Shown here one piece after another: positions 50,801 to 62,800 of a stretch of 64,000 nucleotides of DNA. The DNA is taken from positions 1 to 64,000 of the forward strand of contig JAICLL010000009.1 in the NCBI GenBank assembly GCA_025927475.1, in the 5' to 3' direction. The DNA is from Pirellulales bacterium (GTDB lineage: Bacteria; Planctomycetota; Planctomycetia; Pirellulales; JAICIG01). The notes under the pieces were generated by a model that was given only the letters and a program-made list of their open reading frames with translations, searched no databases and was not told the DNA's origin. The translations under genes and the position numbers were made by a program. Position 1 is the first letter of the stretch. Every line of letters starts with the position of its first letter.

Positions 50801-53800
50801 GGCCCTTACGATCTGAAGCTTGATTTCACGCCCGCCAGCCAGGCGCTGAAAACGCTGACCGACACCGACGGCAACGCGCTGCGCGGCAATTCCAATGGCA
50901 CGTCGGGCGGCGCCTACGATTTCTGGTTCAACGTCGGCAGCACGATTTTTGTCGATAAGGCACCGCCGCCCAACTCGGCGGCTTCAGGCCAGCCGCTGGG
51001 ATCGGTCTCGAACCCCTACACCAACCTTGGCCAGGCGCTGAAGGTGGCGGCCAACCGCATTGTGGCGCCCGCGGGCACCGCCACGCTGGCCGGTCAGACA
51101 TTTGTGATCAACGACGGCGTCAACACGCCCGTGACGTTCGAGTTTGTCCAAAGCAACCAGAGCTTGCCGGCGGGCGATTTCAATGTGCCGGTCAAGTACA
51201 AAGTGGGCGATTCGGCCGCGGCCGTGGCCGAAGCCATCGTGGCGGCCATTCAGTCCAGCCCCAAGCCGTTGTTCGTCACGCCGACGTACTACGACTCGGA
51301 CAGCGAATTCGAGCCGGCGGGCAGCGAAAGCGGGACCAACGATCCCGATCACGACGAGAACGTCATCGACTTGCAAGTGCCCGCCCAAGGCACGGCGTAT
51401 GTCGACGTCAAAGGCGCGCCCGCCTTGCTGGCGGGAGCGCGCATCGTGCGCGTGCTCGGCACCGCCGGGGCCGACAACAGCATCGGCGTGCCCCTGGGCG
51501 CCACGGTGGCCATGGGCGGACCGTCGGGCACGTCGACGCAAATCACGCCCACCTCGACCAACCGCGGCAGCGACACATTTCAGGTGACGGCCGGTTCGTT
51601 CAGCGAAACTTTCGAGTTCACCACCAATTCATCGAGCATCAAGAACGGCCTCTTGGCCGATGGCAACCTGGCGGTGCTCGTATCGCCGGGCGCTTCGTCG
51701 CAAGCCATCGCATTGGCCATGGCGCAGGCCATCAACAGCTCGCCTTTGTCGCAAATTACCGGTGGCACGGTTGAGGCTCAAGTCGCATCGAGCGCCAGCG
51801 CCAGCTCCAACGGCGAAGCCTGGTGGATAACGCTGGCCGGCGTCGGCACGCTGACCATCAACACCCAGAACGCACCTGCGCTGCTCTCGGTCTCCAACGC
51901 CGCGCCCTATGAGATCGGCAACAGTCAGTTCGGCGGCGCGCTGGCCGATGGCGCCGACTTGACGGTGCCGCAAGGCGTGACGGTGATGATCGACGCGGGG
52001 GCTGTCTTCAAGCTCGAAGGCACCAACATCACCGTCGGCGAGAACACGCCGGGTGTCGATTACAGCGAATCGGCGCTGCAAGTGCTGGGCACGCCCGGCA
52101 GCTCGGTCTATTTCACGTCGTTCCATGACAACACGGTGGGCACGCTCACCGACACCGTCACCTCGCCGAGTGCGGGCGACTGGGGCGGCATTGTGTTTGG
52201 TCCCGGCGCCGACCTGGAGAATCAAGGCGTCTTTCTGGATACCGTGAATCACGCCCGTCTGACGTACGGCGGCGGCGCGGTTTCGGTCAACGGCGTGCTG
52301 ACGCCCTTTACGCCGATTCATCTCGACGGCTCGCGCCCGGCGATCACCAACAACACCATTCTGCTAAGCCACAACGCGGCGATCTCGGCCGATCCCAACA
52401 GCTTTAACGAGACGATCTTTGGCGGACCCGCCTACGACCCAACCACGGGCGCCAGTTTGCCGCTCTCGCAAGCGTACATTGCCGACTACGAGCGGGCCGG
52501 ACCCGACATTCAGGGCAACACGCTTTCGATTCTGCAATCGGGTCCGCAAACGATTAACGCGGTGTCTGGCGACCAGATTGTGCAGGGCGAGACGTTCGTG
52601 GTGTTCAACCCGGGCAACGCCGCGGCGCCGTCGGCGACGTTCGAGTTTGTGAATTCCGAGGCGCTGCTGCCGGGTGCGACGTTGGCGGCGGGCACGCTGC
52701 TGCCCGACGGCAACTACGCGGTGCTGTTTAGCCCGGGCGAGCCGGCCATGGGTTCGATTCCGGCGGTTCCGCCCGATACGGCGGCGCAGGTGGCGGCGGA
52801 GATTGCCGCGGCCATCAACGCGGCGAAGATCGGCGTGACCGCCGCAGTGCCCGCCGCGCCGGCCAACAGCGGCCAAGTGGTCGTCACCGGGGTCTCGCAG
52901 GTGGTTCCCTCGTCGCCGACCAGTTTCAATGCGCCCGACAGTTCGCTGATTGTCGATGGCGAAACCTTCGTGGTCAGGAATTTGGCCACCGGCGTGACCG
53001 CCACGTTTGAATTCAACAGCACCACCACCGTTGCCGCGGGGCACGTGAGGGTGGCCTATATCGTGGGAGATTCTTCGGCGACGGTGGCCGGCGCCATGGC
53101 CGCCGCCATCAACAGCGCTCCCAATCTAGGCGTTCTGGCAGTGTTGAACGGCAGCCAGGTGGTGCTAAGCGGAGCGATCAATTCTCAGTTCGCTAACGCC
53201 TCAAGTATGGCGACGACTGCGCGCACGTTGACGGCCGTTTCTGGCAACCTTCTAACCGACGGCTCGACTTTCCAAATCACCAATAGCAAAACTGGCGCGA
53301 TCGCTACCTTCCAGTATCGGCTCGACACCGATACGCCGCCAATCACTCCGTCGGCCAACATCATTATTCAATACTCGTTGAGCGATCAGGATATTGACGT
53401 CGCCAATGAGACGGCCGCGGCCATCAACGCGGCGAATCTCGGCGTTTCGGCCGTCGTTTCGAGTAATCAGGTGTCGCTGATTGAAACCCCCAGCGGGCAG
53501 TTCGTCTCGCCGATTTCCATGCAGTCGGCGGTGGTGGACAATACCATCAACGGCTTGTTCATTCGCACCCAGAACGCCACTACGCAATTGCCCGAAACGC
53601 TGAGCGTATCCGCTCGCTGGACCGCCACCGACATTCCCTATGTGCTGTCGGACAACCTGGTGATCGCGGGCAATCCCGGTGGCCCGCTCGATGGCACGCC
53701 GCGCCTGAGCGGTCGGCTGGACATTGACCCGGGAGTGACCGTCAAGCTCGGTGGTTCGCACATCGAAACGCAGATGGGGGCGAATTTCATTGCCGAAGGC

Positions 53801-56800
53801 ACGGCGAGCAATCCGATTGTTTTCACGTCGCTGCACGACGACAGCTATGGCGGCGGCGGCACGTTTGACACCGATGGCAACAATGCCAACACGGCTTCGG
53901 CGCCTGCGCTGCCCCATGCGGGCGACTGGAGCGGCCTGTATTTCGCGCCGACGTCGCAGGGGAGCCTCGACCACACGCTCATCGCCTACGGCGGCGGCGG
54001 CTCGACGGTGCAAGGCAACTCCGACAACTTCAACGCGGTCGAAATCCATCAGGCCGCGGTGCGGATTGCCGACAGCACGCTGGAGAACAACGCCGCGGGT
54101 CTCGCTTCCGACACGCGCGCCGGCCTGGAAGGCAACGATTCGGCGACCATTTTTGTGTTGGGCGCGCAGCCAGCGATTGTGAACAACGTCTTTCAGAACA
54201 ATCTGGGCGCTACCATCAGCATCAACGCCAATTCGCTGACCTCGACCATCCTGCCCGACCCTGGTCGCAGCACCGGCCCCATCAGCCGCTTCACGCAGTT
54301 CGATGCCAACCGCGGCCCGCTGGTACGGCTCAATCAAATCGGGAATTCGCTAAGCCATGTCGCGATCAACGGAATGCTCGTGCGCGGCGCGACGCTCGAT
54401 ACATCGAGCGTCTGGGATGACACCGATATCGTGCATGTCGTCAAGAGCACAATCGCCGTGCCAAATGTCGATAGCCGCGGAGGCTTGTTGCTGGAAAGCA
54501 GCTCATCGCAGAGCCTCGTGGTTAAGTTTTCCGGGCCCAGCGCCGGCTTTACTGCGACCGGCACGCCGCTGGATATTAATGATCGCATCGGTGGTTCAGT
54601 ACAGGTTGTGGGCACGCCCTCGCATCCGGTGGTGCTGACCGCGCTCACCGATAGCACCGCCGGCGCCGGACTTACTCCAGACGGTCGTCCCCAAGACGAT
54701 ACCAACAATACCGGTATCATTCCCAATGTCGCCGGGGACGTTCCGCCCAGCTTTCCGCCATCGGGCGGGCAGCTCACAGTCACGACGACTAATAACGCGG
54801 CCGCTTTGGTCAACGCGATGCTGTTGCGCCCCTTGGCGTCCGGCGTAACGATCACCAGCTCGACGCTCGTCGGCCAGGACACGCAGCAGGGAACCTATAT
54901 CAACGGTGACGGAGTTCCGCTTCAAATCCCCCAGGTCGGAACCATTCTCACAACCGGGGATGCCAATATTCCCGATCAGAACACCAATTCTTCCTTCACA
55001 GGAGCATTGGGTGCGCCGGGCGATCCACAACTTTCTGCCTTAATTGGAGGTACGCCTACCAACGATGCGAACGAATTAACCATCAACTTCACCGTCGATC
55101 CGGCCTCCGGCATTAAGTCAGGAAAATTCGAATTTCAATTTGGCAGCGAAGAATACCCGGATTTTGTCGGAAGCCCCTATAACGATATTCTCGCTGGGTT
55201 CATCAATGGTGGTCCGTCAACCAACTTTATTCATGATTCCAAAGGCAACCTGGTCTCGATCAACAGCGCGTTCTTCAACCTCGACAACTCGGTAGATGCC
55301 AGCGGTAAATCGCCATTCAATATCGAGTACAACGGGTTGACGTCGGGGCTGGTGGCCTCGTTCCCAGTGAAACCGGGCGCAAACACTTTGACCATCGCCA
55401 TCGCCGACGCCTCAGACGATGCGTTTGATTCCGGGGTGTTGATGACGGACCTGCACTTCAGTACGCAGGACGTCGGGGCGGGCGGCGTTACCGCAGCGGG
55501 CGCACAATCGGGCGCGTGGCAGGGCATCACGCTCGACCAATACAGCAACGACCGCAATGTGGCGGTGGTCAACGAGGCCGAAAGCGCCAATACCGGCGGC
55601 GCGGGCACCAACGACACGCCAGGCACTGCGCAAAGCTTGGGGCAACTGGCTCCGAACCAGAAGAGCGGCGACGATACGCAGCGGCTGGGCTTTGTGGTCA
55701 ACGGCTCCATCAGCACGCCCAGCGACGCCGATGTCTATACTTTCAAGGCCCAGCCGGGCACCCAGGTCTGGATGGATCTGGGGAATACCTCGCCAGGGCT
55801 CGATTCGATCGTCGAACTGGTCGATGCCAACGGCACGGTGCTGGCCCGCAGCGACAACGCGCTGGCCGAATCGAACAACCCGTCGCTGCTCTCTTCGTCG
55901 GCGTCGGGCTCGGCGGGTTTCGCTGGCAACCTGGCGATGCCTGTCAACTCCGGCACTTTGTTGCAAGGCAACGATGACCCGACCAATTCCAGCCTAAATA
56001 ACACGGTCTACGATCCGGCCAGCCAGGCGAATCCCGGCCTGCGCAACTTGATGTCGACCAATCCGCTCGACGCCGGATTCCGCGTGGTATTGCCGGGCAA
56101 TCCCAACAGCGCCACGCCGCAAGACTACTATGTGCGCGTGCGCAGCCGAGGGCCCGATCTGACCAATCTCCACGGCGGGCAAAGCAGCGGCGCCTATCAG
56201 TTGCAAATCCGCCTGCAAGAGCAGCAGGAGTTTCCCGGCTCGACGGTGCAATATGCTGACATCCGCTTCGCCAAGAACGGCGTTGACGTCGTGGGGCTGC
56301 CGGCACATTCGCCGCTGCTGGGTGAGACGGGCCAGGCGGGCACTGCTCAAAACACCGATGCCTCGACGCCCGTGGGCAGCCAGCCCGACCCTCGCCTCAA
56401 TGCCCAGGATCTTGGCGATCCGCTCACCAGCGATCGCGCGGCCGTCAGTGTGGCGGGCAACCTGGCCACTCCCACCACGGTCACTTGGTACAAGTTCGAG
56501 TTGAACTACGACTTCTTGAACGCCGTCCAGGGACTGAATGCCGGCCAAAAAACCTTGTCGACCATCTTCGACGTCGATTATGCCGATGGACTTTCGCGGC
56601 CCAACACCACCATCTCGGTCTTCGATTCCACCGGCAAGCTGATCTATATCGGCCGCGACTCGAACGTGGCCGACGACCAACCGACGCCCAACTCGGCCAA
56701 CGGCTTGACCGATCTCACGCACGGCTCGGCGGGGCAGCTCGATCCGTCCATCGGTTCGGTGCAACTGCCGGCGGGCGCCTTCAGCTTTATCGATATCTCA

Positions 56801-59800
56801 GCCGCCGCGACCGACACGACGATCCCCGGAAACCTGATTTCCGTCACCTTCAACGGCGTCACGCAAACGTTCGAATTCACCGCCGTGCCGCTGCCAAAGG
56901 GCGATACGAACATTCCCATCACGGTGGCCGCGGGCGATACGCCGGCGATGCTGGCCTCGAAGGCCGCGCAGGCGATCGACACGGCGTTTAACAACCCGAA
57001 CTTCGTGACGATCAACGGGCTACGGCTGACCTTCCCTAACGGCAGCGTCGCCGACACTTCCGGTCCGCTGGTGACCACCAGCAACACCTATTATGTGGCG
57101 ATCAGCTCCGACGCAGCTCTGCCGCAACCGCTCGATGCCAGCTTCACGGGCGGCAGCACCAACACGCTGGTGCGGTTGGAGCCGATTGATTCGGTTAACC
57201 GCGTGGTCGAAGATCACATCGGCAGCCAGGGCGGAGAGACGGCGCAGCCGCCCGGGACGTTGAACCCCATGTTCAACGGCACGGTCGACACGACAAACTT
57301 CACCCCCAACAGTCCCACCCCGTCCCAGTTACAGCAGATTCAAGCGCTCAACGCCAGTGCCGTGCCCTTCTCGTTGGGCGATGTGGTGCTGTTTGTCGAC
57401 CAAGGGCAAACTGCCGCCGGGGTTCCCGGGCATCTGCAAACGGTCAACCCCTTTACGGGCGGGCTGGTGACCGACATCGGCCCCACGCGAGGGTCAGTGG
57501 TCGGAAGCACCGGGTACGACGACATCGCCATGCGCGACGACGGTCGGTTGTATGGCCTGACGCTCGGTCCCGCGGGCGGCGCCGTCGGCAACTACGACCT
57601 GATCGACACCGGCACCGGTACACCCACGAACTTTGGCAACGACAATGTTCTGGCTGCCGGAAACCTGGGCGTGCAGATGCACGCGCTGGCCTTCGTGCAA
57701 AATGGAGTCAACCGTCAGTTGTTCGCGGTGGGCAGCTTCGCCGGATTTCCCGGCGGCGCGCCGCCGTTTCGCAACGGCTTCTATCAACTCGATCCAAATA
57801 CCGGCAACTCGCTGAACGTTCCGCAGACAGCGCCGGTGCTGCTCAATCCCACGGGGGTGTCGGGCAACGAAACCATTACGGGCATGGCGTCCATTGGCGG
57901 CACGCTCTACGCCGTGACCGACGCCGGCGGATTGTACATTATCAGCAGCCCCGGTGCCACGGCGTCGCTGGTGTTTGTGGCCGCCATCAAAGACGCCAAC
58001 GGCAATCCGATTCCGTTCACGGCCTTGACCGCCGGCCCGCCCGACGTTTCAAGCGGCGCCTACGCCAATGACTTATTCGCGACCGACTCGCAAGGCAAAC
58101 TGTACGCTTTGAGCACGTCGGGAGCATTGTTGCCCGTCTTCGCGGGCGGCGCCACCAGCGTCTCGCTGGGAACGACCAATGTCGTCGGGTTGGCTTTTTC
58201 GACGCTCGATTACAACTTGTGGCACGTCACCGACCAGCGCGGCGGCGATCCGGGACACGGCATCGACGTGGCACCCGACGACAGCCGCAACGCCGGCTCG
58301 GCCAACCAGCCCCAGTCCGGCAACCTTAGCTTCTATTTCGGCATGGAGAACCCAGCGGCGCCGGGCACCATCGACGTGCCCGGCACGACGCCGCTGCAAT
58401 CGCTCCAGCCGGGTGCGGCCAACTACGTCACCAATGTCGACGCCAACAACGTCAACCAGATATACAACACCTACAACCTTCCCGGCGGCGCGCTGGGCAG
58501 CCTTCAGACCAACAGCTTCAGCCTGGCCAACTACACATACGGCGACAAGCCGACGCTGTATTTCAATTATTTCCTGGCCACGCAAAACGCCAGCAGCAGC
58601 ACGCAGAACCCGGGCACGATGCTCGACAGCGCGCGGGTGTTCATCTCAACCGACAACGGCAAGACCTGGCAGATGCTGGCGACCAACGATTCCAGCCGAC
58701 AACAAGCCAATACCTCTCAAGTGAACGGCGAGCTGCCCAGTTTCGCCAGCGCCTCGTCGAGCGCATATCCCAAGAGCGTGGTGCCCCAGCGGATTCAGCA
58801 GCTTTACGACACGGCCAGCGGCACCTGGCGGCAGGCGCGCATCGACCTGGGCGATTTCGCCGGCCAGGCGAATCTGAAATTGCGGTTCGATTTCAGCTCA
58901 GCCGGGTCGATGAATCAGGGCCTGCCGGGCGACAGCTTCGGCAACTTCACCAGCCCGGCGCGCGGACAAGACAATCAACACGAGGGCTTCTACGTCGACG
59001 ATATTACCGTCGGCTTTGCCGAGCGCGGCGAGATGGTCACCGGCGATCAGGCGAACATGAACTTCCTGCCGACGCCGACCAATCCCAACTCGAACGCCCC
59101 CACGCAAATCCTCAGCGGCCCGTACCAGTTGAATATCCGCCGCGGTACGGAATACGGCGTCACCGTCAGCCCCAACTTGTCCGATATTTCGCTGATTCAC
59201 TCCTACGACACCAATGACCGGCTCGTCGACGGTTTCAGCATTGTCGCGCCGGCGGGCAACTCGTTGACCGACGGGCAGGCGTTCCAGGTCAGCGATGGCA
59301 CGCACGTCGTGAACTTCGAGTTCGACCAGGGCAATACCTTGACGGTGGCTGGCAAGGTCGTGAACAACGACTCGTTCACCATCAACGATGGCACAAACAC
59401 CAAACAGTTCGTGTTCATCGTTGACGGCAATCCGCTCAACCCGCCGCCCAAGCAGCCCAACCAGGTGCAGGTGTTTGTCAAGGGCACCGATTCGACCGCG
59501 GTGGTCGCCAGCGACATCGCCAATGCGGTCAACAGCAGCGGGCTGGCCGTGCGCGCGGCGACCAACGTCGATCCCGCCTACACCGGCTCCTTGGCAGCCA
59601 ACCAGGTCCGCGTCTTGGCGACCGGCAGCACCGTGCCACAGATCAACCTCAGCAGCGCCCCCGAACTGCTCGCGAGCGTCGCGCTGCGCGGCGGAACACC
59701 CATCGCCTATGCTCCCGGCTTTACGGCGGCGCAGGTGGCCGATGCGATCACGAATACGATCAACGCCAATACCACGTTGGTCGGCGTGCGCGCGGGCGCC

Positions 59801-62800
59801 GTGCGGAACGTGATCAATGGCGTACTGACGACCACGGGCAACCGCGTCGATCTGTTTGGCGCGGCCAGTCTCACCGCACCGAACTCGGTGGCCGGTCAAC
59901 TGACCGTCAGCGCGGCGGCGCACACCATCACCGAGACCGGCCCGACCGCCACTACTCAGGTCACGGTGAGCCGCAGCAGCACTTCCAGTCTCTCCAGTCC
60001 CGTCACGGTGCAGATTCAGGCGTTCGACCTGATTCGCTATGATCAGGACCCCAACACCGGCACCTTCACGCTGGGCACCAGCGAACCGACCAACAACCTG
60101 CAGTTGATCAGCCCCGCCACCGGTCAGCCCTTGCAGGCCGGCAGCCCGATGACCGTGCTGATTCCCGCCGGAGAATCGTCCGTCACATTTAGCGTGCGGG
60201 CCGTGGAGCAGATCGGCCCCGGCGGTTCTGAATTGGCCGATGGCCCGGTGAAGGTGCAGATTGTCGCCACCGCGGTCGGATACGCCACAGGCGCCGAGAC
60301 GATCGACGTGAATGACGACGTGCAGGTGACGCCCACGCTGACGTTGAGCCTGACCGATCCGGCGTCGGGCACGATTCTCGAAAATGCCGGCGCTGGGGCT
60401 GCTCATGCCACCGTCACCCGGAATACTCCAGACAATGTTCCGCTCACGGTAACACTCACCAGTCTGGACCCCGGCTCGGCGCGTGTGCCCGCGACGGTCA
60501 CCATTCCGGTGGGAGCGGATTCGGTCTCGTTTCCGATCGACGCGGTCGACGACAATGTGCTCCGCCAGCAGGCGGTGAACGTGATTCTTGTGGCTTCGGC
60601 CATCAACTTTGTCAGCGGCACCGCTTCGGTCGCCGTCCAAGACGATGGCGATCTGAGCCAGACGCCGCAGAACTCGCCCTCGTGGCAATCGCAAGGGCCG
60701 GCGCCGGTCACCGGTGGGCAAGTCGAAAACGTCACCGGCCCGAATGGCTCGCCGCAAAACCCCGTCGATGGCGCGGTCGAAACCGTTTTGGTGAATCCCG
60801 CCAATCCGGACATTCTGTTCATCGGCGCCGTCAACGGCGGCGTCTGGGAGACCACCAACGCCACCAGTCCCAACGGACCGACCTGGACGCCGCTGACCGA
60901 CTCGATGCCGTCGCTCTCCATCGGCGCCTTGCAGTACGACACGACGGACACCACCTACCAGCATCTGATCGCGGGCATCGGACGCTTCAGCAGCTTTAAC
61001 GCGACGTCCCCCGCGGGAGGCTTACTCGCCGGGTTGATCGTGTCGGCCGATGGCGGCCAGACCTGGGCGCCCGTTACGCCTAGCGCCAACTCGCCGGCAA
61101 CCCCGGTGGGGCAAAACATCTCCGGCGTCGCCGAGCGCGGCAACATCATCCTGGCCGCGGCGAACAATTTCTTTAACAATACCGGCGGCTTGCTGCGCAG
61201 CACGGACGGCGGCGCGACCTTCAACCTGGTTTCTGGTCAAACTGGCAGCGGTTTGCCCGCCGGACCGATCACTGATCTGGTGGGCGATCCGCTTGACAAC
61301 AAGCGGTTTTACGCGGCGGTGTTGAACAACAACAGCGGCGCTTCCACCGGGGGCATCTTCACCAGCGACGACAACGGCGCCACCTGGACCGACGTTACTC
61401 CCTCCGGTTTAAAGTCGATTCTGAATGCATCGCCTCAGGGCGACAATATTCGCATTGCCAATAGCGGCACGTCGGTCTACTTTGGTTATGAGAAGTTCAA
61501 TGCGGCCAGTGGCGGGGCGCAGTTGGCGGCGATTTATTATTCGCCGGCCGCGAACCTCTCGAGCACCACGTGGCAAGCGATGGACTTGCCCTCGACTGTC
61601 GAGGCGGGCGCGACGATCGGCCTGAACTCGCTGAAAGACGGCACCCTGGACTTTTCGATCGCCGCAGATCTGACGAACCCCAATTTGGTCTATGTTGGTG
61701 GCGATGCTCAGCCCCAGCCCTTCCCGAACTCGGTCGGCGCCACCACCATGGCCGGACGATTGTTCCGCGGCGACAGCTCCAAGCCGGCGGGAAATCAGTG
61801 GACGCCAATCACCGACAACGGCACCGCCAATGGCAGCTCGCCGCATGCGGGCTCGCGCCATTTGGCCTTCGACTCGACCGGCCGCCTGATCGAAACCGAT
61901 GAAGGCGGTATTTACACCCTCTCGAGTCCGCAAACCAATCAAGGGGTTTGGACCTCGCTGATCGGCAACCTGGACGTCGCCGAGATTCACAACGTCGCCT
62001 ACGACACGCTCACCAACACGATCGTCGGCGAAGCCGAGAATACGGGTACCCTCGAGCAGCCCGCCTCGGGCAGCACTGCCTGGACCGATTTCAACCCGCT
62101 CAGCGGGGGCGACGTCGCGATCGACAACAGCAATCCGAACCAGTCGATTCGATATACCAGCAGCTCGTTCTTGAGCACCTTTACGGCCACCACCTATGAC
62201 GCGACGAACAAGGTGGTGAGCGTCAGCAACCCGCCGCTGATTGTCAACGGGACTAATGGTCAGACCATCCGTCAATTCGACGTTGGCCTGCCGTATGTCA
62301 CCACGCTGAAGCTGAACTCGCTGCCCGGATTTTCCAATCAACTGGTCATCGGCGGGGGAAGCGCCGTCTATGAGTCGTTTGACGGCGGTCAAACCCTCAC
62401 CGAATTGACCAGTGCGCCCAATGTGGGCGTTGGCGGGGTGGGCGCCGGCGCGCTGTTCGGCGCCGCCATGGCCTACGGCGGCACGGCGGGCGGCATTGCC
62501 GATCCTAGCGTGCTTTGGGTGGGCGCGGGCAACAAGGTGCTCTTGCGCTCCGGTGGATTTATCAATCCGTTGACCGCCACGAGCTATGCCGGCAGCAACG
62601 TGCGAGCGCTGGCCATCAATCCCAACAATTGGCGCAACGCCGTGATCGTGGACGACGCCAACCACGTCTGGCTCACCGCCGACGGCGGCGCGACGTACAC
62701 CGATATTTCGGGCAACCTCACTAACGTGGTCGGCGGCGCGGCCGCGCTCACCGCCGATCTGCACAGCGTGGCGTTTGTGCCCGGCGTCTCGGCGAACCTG

